This document shows, piece after piece, positions 1-11,185 of a stretch of DNA of 64,000 bases. Position 1 is the stretch's first letter. Each line of letters opens with the position of its first letter. The translations under genes were made by a program, and so were the position numbers. Source of the stretch: GCA-2683135 sp964507445 (GTDB lineage Bacteria > Planctomycetota > GCA-002687715); NCBI GenBank assembly GCA_964507445.1, contig CAZDQF010000008.1, positions 124,001-188,000 on the forward strand, in the 5' to 3' direction. Under the pieces are notes generated by a model. The model was not told the origin of the DNA. It worked only from the letters and a program-made list of their open reading frames with translations, and did no database searches.

Positions 1-1108
1 GGCGGTCGATCTCGTCTTGGTTGTGGAGGCTGGCGTGGACGACGGTGACTCCGCCGACGAAGACGGGATCGAGGACCGCGACCGGGGTCAGGGCGCCCGT
101 TCGACCCACGGACACCTCGATATCCTTGAGCACCGTGGTCTCTTCCTGAGCCTGGAACTTCCACGCCACGGCCCACCTGGGGGTCCTGGATCGAGCACCC
201 AGGGCGGACCAGAGCTGGATCGTGTCCGCCTTGAGGACCATGCCGTCGAGCTCGAACGGTACCGCCGCGCGCTGGGACTCCAGAGAACGGAACCAGGTGA
301 CCGCGTCGTCCTCGGTGTCGCAGACCCGGAACCAGGAGCGGGGGATCGGGAGGCCCCACCGCTCGATCTGGTCCAGGGCTTCCGCCTGGGTCGTCAGCCC
401 CAGGTCTTCGCAGCCCACCAGCTGGTACACGGCGATTCGTAGCGGCCTGCCCGCCGTCACCTTGGAGTCCAGCTGACGCAGGGACCCGCCGGCGAAGTTC
501 CGGGGGTTGACGTATCGACCCTCCTCTTCGGTCCGGTTTGCGTTGAAGGCCTCGAAGTCGTCCTTGGCGACGTACACCTCGCCGCGGACCTCCACGCGGG
601 CCGGCGCCTCACCCCGCAGGCGCAGGGGCAGCTCCCGGATGGTCCGGACGTTCGCGGTGACGTCTTCGCCGTGTTCTCCGTCTCCGCGGGTGGCGGCCTG
701 GATCAGCACCCCGTCCTCGTAGACCAGCGCCATGGAGATCCCGTCGAGCTTGGGCTCTGCGGAGAGGACGAACCGCTCGGGAGCCTCGTCGCCGAGGCGT
801 CGACGCATGCGCTCGACCCAATCCCTGAAGTCGTCCTCCGACTTGGCGTTCTGGAGAGACATCATGGGCACGGCGTGCTTCACCCTGGTGAAGTCGTCCA
901 GGGGCGCCGCCCCTACCTTGCGGGTGGGGGAATCAGGGGTGCGCAGTTCCGGGTGGGCCTCCTCCAGGTGCTCCAGCTCGGTGAAGAGGCGGTCGTACTC
1001 GGCGTCTGAGATGCTGGGGTCGTCGAGGACGTGATAGCGGTGATTCGCCTCCTCGATGAGGGCCCGCAGCTCCGCGGCGCGATCTCTCAAGTGCTCAGGC
1101 ACGACCAT
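1..1108 (-). CDS. ligA: NAD+-dependent DNA ligase LigA (3' end beyond window)
   Basis: LigA seals nicks in duplex DNA using NAD+ to adenylate its active-site lysine, in replication and repair. The visible 369 codons cover the Ia domain (YHVLDDPSISDAEYDRLF near residue 25), the nucleotidyltransferase core with the adenylation motif KLDG followed by ISMAL, the RGDG segment, and the start of the OB fold (ELDGMVLK, then VGRTGALTPVAVLDPV). The frame stays open to base 1, so the zinc finger, HhH and BRCT parts lie outside the window. The start is ATG at 1108. There is no Shine-Dalgarno, but a TAGCGT -10-like box sits 7 bases upstream, which suggests a leaderless message. The preceding gene queA lies on the same strand and ends at 1122, right at that box. 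Identity is secure; the exact start is less so (a GTG lies two codons downstream). Confidence 0.95.
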   Translation of the reverse strand, partial: MVVPEHLRDRAAELRALIEEANHRYHVLDDPSISDAEYDRLFTELEHLEEAHPELRTPDSPTRKVGAAPLDDFTRVKHAVPMMSLQNAKSEDDFRDWVERMRRRLGDEAPERFVLSAEPKLDGISMALVYEDGVLIQAATRGDGEHGEDVTANVRTIRELPLRLRGEAPARVEVRGEVYVAKDDFEAFNANRTEEEGRYVNPRNFAGGSLRQLDSKVTAGRPLRIAVYQLVGCEDLGLTTQAEALDQIERWGLPIPRSWFRVCDTEDDAVTWFRSLESQRAAVPFELDGMVLKADTIQLWSALGARSRTPRWAVAWKFQAQEETTVLKDIEVSVGRTGALTPVAVLDPVFVGGVTVVHASLHNQDEIDR

Positions 1109-1115
1109 GAACGAG

Positions 1116-1121
1116 ACGCTA
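1116..1121 (-). promoter_or_regulatory. Putative -10 box (TAGCGT) of leaderless ligA
   Basis: TAGCGT on the minus strand is followed by 7 bases and then the ligA ATG. No purine-rich ribosome-binding site fits between them. The spacing matches the other leaderless-type starts in this window. No clear -35 hexamer is visible. Confidence 0.35.
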
Positions 1122-2201
1122 TCACGCGATGAACATGGCGTCCCCGTAGGAGAGCAACCGATACCGTTCCCGGACGGCGTGGGTGTAGGCATCGAGGATC
1201 CGGTCGCGGCCGGCGAGGGCGCAGATCAGCATGAGCAGCGTGCTCTTCGGGGCGTGGAAGTTGGTCAGCAGCGCGTCCACGAGCTGGAACTCCCAAGGTG
1301 GATGGATGAAGAGGCTTGTCCTGCCCTGCCCCGGGGTCAACCCACCACGTCCGTCGGCCGCCGCTTCGAGCACGCGCACCACCGTGGTGCCCACCGCGAC
1401 GATCCGACCCCCCCGCCGACGACAGGCGTCGATGGCGGCGGCGGCGCTCTCCGGGACCTCGTAGCGTTCTTCGTGCATCGGGTGATCACGGATGTCGTCG
1501 ACGGAGACGGGGCGGAAGGTGCCCGGACCAACGTGCAGGGTGACGGCGGTCCGTTCGACGCCGTTGGACGCCAGGGTGTCGAGCAGCCCGCGAGTGAGAT
1601 GGAGTCCGGCCGTCGGGGCTGCCACGGCGCCTTCGTTCCGGGCGTAGACGGTCTGGTACCGGTCCCGGTCCTTCGGTGCGTCCGGACGGCGGATGTAGGG
1701 CGGCAGCGGCACGCTCCCGTGGTCCTGCATGACGCGCCGTATGGCCGCGTCCGGTGCGGCGCTCCGGGCTCGCCAGAGGCCCTCGCCGTCGTTGGTCTCC
1801 AGGGTCAACCTCAGGGCGTCGTCGGCGATGGCGATCTCCTCGCCGGGCAGCGGCTTGCCGCGGGTCCCCAGCATGATCCTGACCGCGCCGTCCTGGTGCT
1901 CGAGTACGAGCACCTCCGCCTGACCGCCCGTGGAGACCCGGGTGCCCTTCAGGCGGGCCGGCACCACGCGGGTCTCGTTCAGGACCAGCAGGTCCCCGGG
2001 AGCCAGGAGCCGGGGGAGATCCAGGATGTTGAGGTCCTCCCGAGCGCGGCAGTCTTGCCCCGGCCGCCTCACCAGGAGCAGCCGAGCGTCCTCCCGCCGG
2101 CTCGCAGGATCCTGCGCCACAAGATCTTCTGGAAGATCGAACTCGTAGGAGGACGGATCGAAGCGGTCGTCAGCGGGGTGTTCTCGGGGATCCGTGTTCA
2201 T
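1122..2201 (-). CDS. queA: S-adenosylmethionine:tRNA ribosyltransferase-isomerase QueA
   Basis: QueA transfers and isomerises the ribosyl moiety of SAM onto preQ1-modified tRNA to give epoxyqueuosine at the wobble position of GUN anticodons. The 359-residue product has the usual family length. Recognisable stretches are YEFDLPEDLVAQDP near the N-terminus, LVLNETRVVPARL, PTAGLHLT, LHVGPGTFRPV and LLTNFHAPKSTLLML near the C-terminus. I chose the ATG at 2201. An in-frame TTG at 2210 is possible and has a TAGCAA -10-like box 8 bases upstream. It is transcribed toward ligA with only 13 bp between stop and start. No other queuosine genes are in the window. Confidence 0.95.
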   Translation of the reverse strand: MNTDPREHPADDRFDPSSYEFDLPEDLVAQDPASRREDARLLLVRRPGQDCRAREDLNILDLPRLLAPGDLLVLNETRVVPARLKGTRVSTGGQAEVLVLEHQDGAVRIMLGTRGKPLPGEEIAIADDALRLTLETNDGEGLWRARSAAPDAAIRRVMQDHGSVPLPPYIRRPDAPKDRDRYQTVYARNEGAVAAPTAGLHLTRGLLDTLASNGVERTAVTLHVGPGTFRPVSVDDIRDHPMHEERYEVPESAAAAIDACRRRGGRIVAVGTTVVRVLEAAADGRGGLTPGQGRTSLFIHPPWEFQLVDALLTNFHAPKSTLLMLICALAGRDRILDAYTHAVRERYRLLSYGDAMFIA

Positions 2202-2347
2202 TTGCCACAAGGGCTTGCTTGCTAGGAACTTGAGGCCTCGTAGAATCGCCCGTTTGATCTGTAGGGGGCAGGTGCGATCCGCAGATGCGGCGCGCTGCCG
2301 AGCCTCGCGCGATTTCTGTCCATCCCCGCGTATGCCCGGGGGACGAT

Positions 2348-3928
2348 ATGTTCGGTCACAGCATCCTGGTGTTCAACAACAGCCTCCTCCGGGAGGCGAT
2401 CGACGGCCCTGCCGGGAGTACGCTCCTGGTGGCGGTCCTCGTCGGCCTCTACGGGTTCATCCTGCTGACGCTCTCGCTCTATGGGGGGCATCGGTACATG
2501 GTGCTGTTCAACTACCTGCGGGGTCGCAAGCGTCAACCGCAGCCTCTGCGCCGGTTTGAAGAAGACGAGCTGCCGGGGATCACGGTCCAGCTGCCGCTCT
2601 ACAACGAGATGTACGTTGTCGACCGACTCCTGGACGCGGTGGCGTCAACGGACTACCCGAGGGACCGCCTCCACATTCAGGTGCTTGATGATTCCACCGA
2701 CGAGACCGTGGAGATCTCCCGGCGAGCGGTGGAGCGGGTCCGTGCCCTCGGGTTCCAGATCGATCACATCCACCGGACGGATCGCACGGGGTTCAAGGCG
2801 GGGGCGCTCGCGAACGGGATGAAGTCGGCGAAGTTCGACCTGTTCGCCATCTTCGACGCCGACTTCCGGCCAGAGCCCGGGTTCCTCCGCGAGATCGTCC
2901 ACTACTTCACGGATCCCCAGGTGGGAGTCGCCCAGTCCCGGTGGGGACATCTGAACGAAGATCAGAGCCTGTTGACCCGAGTTCAGGGGCTCATGCTCAA
3001 CGGTCACTTCATGATCGAGCATCCGGCCCGCAACCGGAACGGCCTGTTCTTCAACATGAACGGCACCGGAGGCCTGTGGCGACGTCAGGCCATCGAGGAC
3101 GCAGGGGGCTGGTCACACGACACCATCACGGAAGACCTGGACCTGAGCTACCGGGCCCAGTTGAAGGGCTGGAAGTTCGTCTACAACCCGGACATCGTCT
3201 GCCCCGCAGAGTTGCCGGTGGAGATGAACGCCTACAAGAGCCAGCAGCATCGCTGGGCCAAGGGCTCTATCCAGGTCATGCTGAAGGTGCTGCCCGCCCT
3301 GCTGCGGTCGAAGCAGCCGCTGGCGGTGAAGGCGGAGGGCTTCTTCCACCTGACCACCAACCTGTGCTTCCTGCTGATCGTGCCCATGTGCATGCTGTCC
3401 CTGCCGATGCTGGTCCTCCGTGCCCGCATCGTTGACGGCACCTTGGGCATGGTGGTCGATGTCGGGATCCTGCTCTGCGCCACCGCGTCCGTGATGGTGT
3501 TCTACACCTTCACCCAGGTGGTCGGGTATCGACAGTGGTGGAAGCGGCTGTACATCGTTCCCATGTTCATGGCCTTGGGGGTGGGGATGGCCGTGAATCA
3601 GTTCCGGGCGGTGTTCGAAGCCGTGATCGGGCACAAGAGCGCGTTCGTCAGGACACCGAAGTACAACCTGGACGCGCTCTCCGCGGGGGCTGCGGGTTGG
3701 CGGGCCAAGCGCTATCGCGGGGTGCGCAACTGGGTGCCGTATGTGGAGTTGATGTTCGCCATCTACTTCACGATCTCCGTCGGCTATGCGATCCAGCAGG
3801 GGTTGTGGGGCACGGTCCCCTTCATCCTGATCTTCTTCGTCGGGTTCTGGTACGTGGCCTTGCTGTCCTTGCTCCAGGGACGTCGACGGGCGGCGGCGCC
3901 TCCCGTGCCGGTCCCCGCGGCGGGTTGA
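2348..3928 (+). CDS. Membrane-embedded family 2 glycosyltransferase (cellulose-synthase-like)
   Basis: This is a 526-residue processive-type GT2 enzyme that would polymerise sugars from nucleotide-sugar donors at the cytoplasmic membrane. The GT2 signature is complete: DDS near residue 114, DAD near 170, TED near 262 and QQHRW near 299 (the D,D,D,QxxRW pattern). One membrane segment lies near residues 25-47, and a C-terminal cluster of several segments begins near residue 335 (CFLLIVPMCMLSLPMLVL and others). The architecture resembles CslA/mannan synthase-like and bacterial cellulose-synthase-like enzymes. It lacks a visible PilZ domain, so direct c-di-GMP binding is not supported. I chose the start at 2348 because GGGGGA sits 5 bases upstream; an upstream in-frame ATG at 2285 lacks a ribosome-binding site. 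The substrate is unknown. Confidence 0.85.
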   Translation: MFGHSILVFNNSLLREAIDGPAGSTLLVAVLVGLYGFILLTLSLYGGHRYMVLFNYLRGRKRQPQPLRRFEEDELPGITVQLPLYNEMYVVDRLLDAVASTDYPRDRLHIQVLDDSTDETVEISRRAVERVRALGFQIDHIHRTDRTGFKAGALANGMKSAKFDLFAIFDADFRPEPGFLREIVHYFTDPQVGVAQSRWGHLNEDQSLLTRVQGLMLNGHFMIEHPARNRNGLFFNMNGTGGLWRRQAIEDAGGWSHDTITEDLDLSYRAQLKGWKFVYNPDIVCPAELPVEMNAYKSQQHRWAKGSIQVMLKVLPALLRSKQPLAVKAEGFFHLTTNLCFLLIVPMCMLSLPMLVLRARIVDGTLGMVVDVGILLCATASVMVFYTFTQVVGYRQWWKRLYIVPMFMALGVGMAVNQFRAVFEAVIGHKSAFVRTPKYNLDALSAGAAGWRAKRYRGVRNWVPYVELMFAIYFTISVGYAIQQGLWGTVPFILIFFVGFWYVALLSLLQGRRRAAAPPVPVPAAG

Positions 3929-3939
3929 CCCCGGGCCAC

Positions 3940-3961
3940 CTGGTCGTCGCCTAACGACCGG
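3940..3961. terminator. Palindrome at a convergent gene junction, possible bidirectional terminator
   Basis: CTGGTCGT and ACGACCGG form an 8-bp stem (one G-T pair) around a 6-base loop. The palindrome lies between the glycosyltransferase stop and the end of the next minus-strand gene, and it includes that gene's TAG. No U tract follows on either strand, so intrinsic termination is unproven. Confidence 0.4.
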
Positions 3962-5159
3962 AGTAGTAGTTGCTCAGCAGGGTCAGATGGCGCGGGCGCA
4001 GCTCGTTCCTGTCGGCGAACGCGTTGCGTGCGGCCGGGGCCGTGGTCCCATCCCGGGGCAGCGGAGCGGCAGTGGACGGTTCGGTCGGGTCGCCCGCTCG
4101 GCTCCCGGGAGAGCCCAGGGCTTCGTGAAGAGCGATGGCCGCGCGCCTCAATTCTCGGGGTGTCCGTTCCCGGGCTCGGATCGCGTCGGCGAGATCCACC
4201 AAGGCCTCTTCGAGCCCCGACGCGTCGCCCGCGGCCATGGCCTCTCCGGCGGCCGTGAGGAGGCGGCGATCCCGTTCGGACCCGGCTCCGGTGGCGCTGG
4301 CCAGGAGGGCCTCGGATGCCCTCTCCAGTTCGCTCGGTCGGATGTCTCCGTCTCCGAGTCGGCGGGCCAGTTCGCGGATGGCGGCGAGGGCTTCCTGGGC
4401 ATCCTGTCGTTCCAGGGCGAGCCCCAGAGGCCTTAGTTCTGGCGCTTCTCCTGCGGCCGCGGAGAGGGTCGACAGGGTGCTCCCGGCTGCCCGGGCTGCC
4501 GCCTCCAGCTCGGCGATCGCGGCCTCCACATCAGCGCGGGATACGCCGGGTTTCTCCAGGTCGCGAAGGGCCTTCCGAAGAGCGGCGGTTCGCGCCGCGG
4601 GGACTCCTGGAGGAGGTCCGTCTGCCTTCAGACCGTGAACGGCGGATCGCGCTGCTTGGGCGGAGGCCGGAGGCAAGCGAAGGTCGTCTTCGAGTCGACC
4701 GGGGGCGAAGGTGAACAGGAGCGCCAGCAGGTAGAGCAACGGCAGGGCGCGAGTCGCTTGAGAATGAGAGCGCGCCGGCCGTACGGCGTTGGGTGCCAGG
4801 TCACGGGCCCGGGACAGCAGGAGAGGGCGCAGCTGGGACGCCCCGTCCGCGTCCACGGCGAGGAGCAGCGCCGGTTCTCCGATCCAGCGTCCTGCCTCCG
4901 CCCGAGCCGCCCGGTGGCCGGGAGGCAACGACCAACCCAGGAGCGCCGCCCCCAGCGGGAGAGACAGCAGCGTGTGTCGGATCAGCTCCAGATCCGGTAG
5001 CGGGATCGCTCGGGCGGCGGTCCCTTCCGCCAGCACCAGCCCCAGGGTGATGGCTCCGGTGCGGCTGGCCCATCTGAGCGCTCGCGCGGCCCGTAGGCAT
5101 CGGGACGCGTCCCGGATCAGCCCGTGGATGAGGTCGTCGGCGATCAGAACTTGTCCCAT
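3951..5159 (-). CDS. Uncharacterised membrane protein with long helical domain
   Basis: I do not recognise a defined function. The 402-residue product has hydrophobic segments near residues 33-50, 68-90 and 137-152. An Ala/Leu/Arg/Glu-rich, probably all-helical region follows from about 170 to 345, then a Pro/Ala-rich low-complexity stretch and a short tail. The layout loosely recalls the DUF4175-type membrane proteins of planctomycetes, but no diagnostic motif supports that. The chosen ATG at 5159 overlaps the end of the upstream YdjY-like gene by 16 bp, which suggests translational coupling. There is no good ribosome-binding site. A longer in-frame reading up to 5351 would overlap the neighbour entirely and is less likely. 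Confidence 0.6.
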   Translation of the reverse strand: MGQVLIADDLIHGLIRDASRCLRAARALRWASRTGAITLGLVLAEGTAARAIPLPDLELIRHTLLSLPLGAALLGWSLPPGHRAARAEAGRWIGEPALLLAVDADGASQLRPLLLSRARDLAPNAVRPARSHSQATRALPLLYLLALLFTFAPGRLEDDLRLPPASAQAARSAVHGLKADGPPPGVPAARTAALRKALRDLEKPGVSRADVEAAIAELEAAARAAGSTLSTLSAAAGEAPELRPLGLALERQDAQEALAAIRELARRLGDGDIRPSELERASEALLASATGAGSERDRRLLTAAGEAMAAGDASGLEEALVDLADAIRARERTPRELRRAAIALHEALGSPGSRAGDPTEPSTAAPLPRDGTTAPAARNAFADRNELRPRHLTLLSNYYSGR

Positions 5160-6142
5160 TCCGGATGTGGCGCGTTGCGGATGATCAGCCGGACCTCCGT
5201 GCCAGGAGGGGCGCAGGTGTCTGCGTAGGGTGTCCAGATGTCCTCGCGGGCCGCCGCCTCCAGGGGGCACGCGACGATGGCCTCGATGGAGTAGTTCCAC
5301 GTCAGGGCGATCACGTTCTTGTAGACATCGGCGGCGAAGTGCCGCTCCCACGAGTTCGGGTCCGTGTAGATGCGGGAGGCCGTGAACATGAACGGGGTGC
5401 GGGTCATGGTCTCGTTCGTGGCGCGGTTGAGGATCAGGTCCTCAACGCGGCGTGGCTTCTTGATGCCCTCCCAGAGCACGTAGATGTAGGCGCCCTTGGC
5501 CTCCGCCGGGTAGCTCCCGTCCTGCTTGTCGGGCTCCGTCTCCACCAGGCCGATGTCCTCCAGCGCGATCTTCAGCGCGCTGGGTCGGCAATCCACCAGC
5601 AGCAAGGACTCGTGTCGCCGTCCTCCGTCAGCAACCGCGATGAGCTCCAGCGCCCGGGTCGGCTCCAGGATCTGGCCTCTCACCTCAACCATGTCATCGC
5701 CCTTTACGAACACGCCCAGCTCCGAGAGCTTCGTTCGCAGGGCTTCACGTGCGGCCGTCGAATCGCCGCCGCCCCCGGAGTTGGCGCCGCCGACCTCTTC
5801 CAGACGCGCCAGGAGCTTCTCGTAGATCAGCATGAGGTCCCGACGGACAGACTTGTCGGAGTCGAGGATCATGCCTTCGATCTCCTCGCAGAGCTGGATC
5901 ACCTCCGCGATGCCTCGTGGCCCTGGTGCGGTGATCCCGTCACCCGAGGGGCCCGTGTCCTCCGTGTCCTCCGGCGCGACGCTCGCCTCGATCCGTGACA
6001 CCCGCTGGTCCAGAGATGCGGTCAGGGCTTCGAGGGCACGGAGGTCCTCAGGGCTTCCGCCCTCCTGGAAGCGGTCGATCACGACGATGAGGCTCGCCGC
6101 CACCGCCAGGGTCAGGACCAGTCCGAACAGGAAGTTGCGCAT
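5144..6142 (-). CDS. Membrane-anchored YdjY-like domain protein
   Basis: The 332-residue product starts with a single hydrophobic anchor (FGLVLTLAVAASLIVVI, residues 5-21). A coiled-coil-like region and an acidic linker follow. The C-terminal half, from about residue 140, resembles the YdjY domain: VEVRGQI, then RRHESLLLVDCRPSALKIAL, FTASRIY near 265 and AADVYKNVIAL near 280. The role of YdjY domains is unknown. The N-terminal anchor places the domain outside the cytoplasm. The start is supported by GGAGGG 6 bases upstream. It is the first gene of a two-gene overlap with the membrane protein downstream. The domain assignment is from memory of the family pattern and needs a profile search. Confidence 0.6.
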   Translation of the reverse strand: MRNFLFGLVLTLAVAASLIVVIDRFQEGGSPEDLRALEALTASLDQRVSRIEASVAPEDTEDTGPSGDGITAPGPRGIAEVIQLCEEIEGMILDSDKSVRRDLMLIYEKLLARLEEVGGANSGGGGDSTAAREALRTKLSELGVFVKGDDMVEVRGQILEPTRALELIAVADGGRRHESLLLVDCRPSALKIALEDIGLVETEPDKQDGSYPAEAKGAYIYVLWEGIKKPRRVEDLILNRATNETMTRTPFMFTASRIYTDPNSWERHFAADVYKNVIALTWNYSIEAIVACPLEAAAREDIWTPYADTCAPPGTEVRLIIRNAPHPEWDKF

Positions 6143-6163
6143 GGAATCCCTCCGCGGGCGACG

Positions 6164-6185
6164 CCACCACCATGAACGGTGGTGG
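6164..6185 (-). terminator. Perfect 8-bp hairpin between clpC and the YdjY-like gene
   Basis: CCACCACC and GGTGGTGG form a perfect 8-bp stem around a 6-base loop. It lies 38-59 bases past the clpC stop and ahead of the next same-strand gene. There is no U tract. It could end or attenuate the clpC message, or stabilise its 3' end. Confidence 0.4.
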
Positions 6186-6222
6186 ACGCGCCTCGGTTCA
6201 CACGCAGCTTAACGGGAGCGGG

Positions 6223-8736
<2,514 letters not shown>

Positions 8737-8912
8737 GAGTGCTCCTCTTGCACCGGGCCTCCCGCGTCGTCTCGCGAGCCGCCCGTCTATGGTTTCTTCG
8801 GCATGCCGCACGCCTCGATCAAGTACGGTCTGATCGGACGCTGGACGGACATCCAGGGTTCAGTCTAACAATAGCCCCCCACGATCAGAGCGGACGATTT
8901 GAGCCCGTGGAA

Positions 8913-9974
8913 TCAATTGGATTCCGGCTTGAACCTCTCCCGGAGGAGGGTGGCCCGGGCGGCGTCCCGTTCGCCCGGCTCAAGGGCGCGTCCCTGCAGC
9001 TTTTGGAGGTGGGCGGGCTGCGTGATGACGAACAGCTCGTTGACCTCTCCGATGCTCAAATTGGGCAACATGCGGAGGTTCACGCCCAGCCGGACTGCAG
9101 AGAGCAGATCCAACGTCTCGCTGGATGAGAGTTTGCGCGCGTAGCGCAGGGTGCCCATGGAGCGCCAGACACGATCTTCGAGGCTGACACGGTTCTCGTT
9201 GATCATGTGAGTGCGGACACCGCGCTCGTATTCCACGATCTTGGGCACGATGTTCTGGAGCGTCTTCAGGATCTCCGACTCGCTCCTGCCAAGGGTGTGC
9301 TGGTTGGAGATCTGGATGACATCGCCCACGGCCTTGGTCCCTTCGCCGTAGAACCCCCTCACGGTGAGGCCGACCTTTGACGCCGCCTGATGGACCTTGT
9401 CCATCTGGTCCATCAGGACGAGGGCCGGGAGGTGAATCATCACGGAGAGCCGCAAGCCCGTGCCGGTGTTCGTGGGACAGGACGTCAAGTAGCCGTAGGA
9501 GTCGCTCCAGGCGTAGGGGACACGTTGATCCAGCTTCTGATCGATCTTGATGGCCTCTTCGAGGGCGTCTTCCAGGGCCTGCCCGGGGCGGATGACCTGA
9601 AGTCGGAGGTGGTCCTCCTCGTTGGTCATGATGCTGACGAACTCGGTGTTCGCGAAGCTCACTCCACGGTCACCTTCTCCGTTGACCAGCTCACGGCTCA
9701 CAAGGTGCCGTTCGGCGAGCATCTGTCGGGTGATCGGGTCAACGCCGAGGAAATTGCAGTACTTGATCCCGCCCGCCAGGTCGGACTCTCCGATCCACAT
9801 GCGGAGACGGGTCTCGAGCTCGCGCCGCGAATCGTCGGAGATGCGGCAGGGGAAGGCGTAGCCTCTGACGTTCCTGGCAAGACGGATACGCGTGGACAAG
9901 ACCACATCGGCGTCTGGTCCGGTGGAGCGAAGCCACTGGCCGGCCTGCGGGGCGAGGTCAGAGGGTTCCACCAT
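8913..9974 (-). CDS. mcsB: Protein-arginine kinase McsB
   Basis: McsB phosphorylates arginine side chains of proteins and so tags them for ClpCP. The 353-residue length is typical. It carries phosphagen-kinase landmarks: STRIRLARNVRGYAFP near residue 26, the catalytic-loop stretch CPTNTGTGLRLSV near 165, GFYGEGTKAVGD near 208 and the C-terminal RDAARATLLRERF. The kinase active site therefore looks intact. The start overlaps the mcsA stop by 17 bp, so the two are translationally coupled. That matches McsA being its activator. No ctsR gene is adjacent. Confidence 0.95.
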   Translation of the reverse strand: MVEPSDLAPQAGQWLRSTGPDADVVLSTRIRLARNVRGYAFPCRISDDSRRELETRLRMWIGESDLAGGIKYCNFLGVDPITRQMLAERHLVSRELVNGEGDRGVSFANTEFVSIMTNEEDHLRLQVIRPGQALEDALEEAIKIDQKLDQRVPYAWSDSYGYLTSCPTNTGTGLRLSVMIHLPALVLMDQMDKVHQAASKVGLTVRGFYGEGTKAVGDVIQISNQHTLGRSESEILKTLQNIVPKIVEYERGVRTHMINENRVSLEDRVWRSMGTLRYARKLSSSETLDLLSAVRLGVNLRMLPNLSIGEVNELFVITQPAHLQKLQGRALEPGERDAARATLLRERFKPESN

Positions 9975-10497
9975 CAGGCTCCATCTCGATGCCCAGGCTG
10001 CGTAGTTGATCGCGCAGCCTCGCCGCTCGCTCGTAGTCCTCGCCCTGGATGGCGTCGCTCAATTCAACGCGAATCTCAGCGGATCGCTTACGACGCTCGA
10101 GCCTCTCGGTCTCACGCTTGGGCGCGCGACCGCGGTGTTGCGTCGCTCCGTGGAGGCGCTCCAGCACTCCATCCACCTCCACCTGGAAGTAGGGGTAGCA
10201 GGCCGGGCAGCCGAGCCGACTCTCGTTGCGGAACACGTCCCAGGTCAGGCCGCATCCGGGGCACTCGCCGGATTGGATGTCGGCCTCCTGAAGGGGGATG
10301 GGCGTGCCCAGCATCTCCTTGACGCTCTCCAGAAGATGGCTCGCGGCCTCCTCGATGGCGTGCGGATCGATGACGCTGCCGGTGTCCGGGAAGCACTCGG
10401 CGCAGAAGTGCCGGGTGTGCTTCTCGCCCCCCACCACCTCCACGAACTTCACGGTTGCGGGCTTCTCGCCGCATGACTGGCAGACTTTAGAGGCCAT
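9958..10497 (-). CDS. mcsA: McsA-like zinc-binding activator of McsB
   Basis: In Firmicutes McsA is the zinc-binding partner that activates the arginine kinase McsB. The 179-residue protein has four CxxC pairs (CQSC near residue 7, CAEC near 34, CPGC near 80, CPAC near 96) that would bind two zinc ions. It ends in a UVR motif (IQGEDYERAARLRDQLRSL near 150). I chose the start at ATG 10497, where MASKVCQSCG matches the family N-terminus. An open frame continues upstream to 10962 but overlaps another gene and has no family similarity. A GGAGAGG lies about 18 bases upstream, farther than ideal. It is coupled to mcsB by overlap. Confidence 0.9.
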   Translation of the reverse strand: MASKVCQSCGEKPATVKFVEVVGGEKHTRHFCAECFPDTGSVIDPHAIEEAASHLLESVKEMLGTPIPLQEADIQSGECPGCGLTWDVFRNESRLGCPACYPYFQVEVDGVLERLHGATQHRGRAPKRETERLERRKRSAEIRVELSDAIQGEDYERAARLRDQLRSLGIEMEPDGGTL

Positions 10498-10646
10498 AGC
10501 GTGTTCTGGCTGGTCCCTCTCCTGACTCGTAGGGGAATGGCCTTCCCCGATTGCACCATACCAAGCGTGGCAAGCCTGAACTAAACCACGCCTCTGGACA
10601 GCTATCGGGAGGGAGCCCCCTCGTTCCGGACAGGAAATTCCCTTTG

Positions 10647-10669
10647 CTCGGCTTTTTCGTGATGCCGAG
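10647..10669 (-). terminator. Hairpin just after the PEGA-like lipoprotein stop
   Basis: CTCGGC and GCCGAG form a 6-bp stem with an 11-base A-rich loop (minus strand). It directly follows the stop codon at 10670-10672. No U run follows the stem. Between this hairpin and the mcsA start at 10497 I see no other gene. Confidence 0.35.
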
Positions 10670-11185
10670 TCACCTTTTCTTGGCGTCGGGACTGCGTCCT
10701 GGGGCCCGCGGCGGGGTCTGGATGAACCGATCCCGGGTGAGTGAGCGCAGGACATCGGCCCTGGCCCGCAAGGCCTGCAAGACGTCCGCCTGCGTCTGCT
10801 CATCCGCTGCTTGGGCCGGCAGGAGATTCGGTTCCAGCCGGACGTGAACGGACTGATGGTCCTCGGTCCCGAAGAGCTCAGCGACGCCGTCGACCATGGG
10901 GAAGTCCAGGGAGAACCGCCAGGTGTCGTGGTACACCAGGGCCGGCTTGTAGGGCTGTTCATCGGGTCCGGCGGCGGCGGGGATGACCAGGATCTCGTTG
11001 ATACCGCCGTAGCGAAAACTCCGGGTGACAGGAGTCCTCCCCACCTCTTTCCGGTTGAGAATCACCCGCGCCCGGGGGGGCGCGCTCTCTATGGTGTGGG
11101 TCCGATGGGCGCATCCGGAGATGGGCGGGAGGACCAATAGAAGGGCGGACGCCCGGGTGAGCCCCCGGCGTCCGCCCCGTGGCAC
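10670..11185 (-). CDS. Putative PEGA-type lipoprotein
   Basis: This is a 171-residue predicted lipoprotein. A basic n-region (RGGRRG) is followed by a hydrophobic stretch and a lipobox-like LPPISGC. The next segment (ESAPPRARVILNRKEVGRTPVT near residue 30) looks like a PEGA domain, where short beta repeats carry the pattern A-x-V-x-x-N/D-G/K-x-x-x-G-x-TP. A basic Pro-rich tail ends the protein. The start is uncertain. The only fitting codon is GTG at 11185, which is the last base of the upstream tRNA-Ser, so the gene would be read from the tRNA transcript or from a promoter inside the tRNA gene. A longer reading from 11230 would run through the tRNA and is rejected. Function is unknown. Confidence 0.5.
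   Translation of the reverse strand: MPRGGRRGLTRASALLLVLPPISGCAHRTHTIESAPPRARVILNRKEVGRTPVTRSFRYGGINEILVIPAAAGPDEQPYKPALVYHDTWRFSLDFPMVDGVAELFGTEDHQSVHVRLEPNLLPAQAADEQTQADVLQALRARADVLRSLTRDRFIQTPPRAPGRSPDAKKR

Noticed and set aside
1056..2225. Long open frame on the plus strand opposite queA
   Set aside because: It has no domain similarity, is Arg/Gly/His-rich and lies exactly over a clear queA gene. Frames like this are common in GC-rich DNA.
8737..8912. CIRCE or CtsR operator upstream of clpC
   Set aside because: GCACTC occurs once near the start, but its inverted partner GAGTGC is not found at the required spacing, and no tandem heptamer repeat is seen.
10498..10962. N-terminal extension of McsA
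   Set aside because: The extra residues have no family similarity and overlap the PEGA-like lipoprotein gene. MASKVCQSC matches the McsA start.
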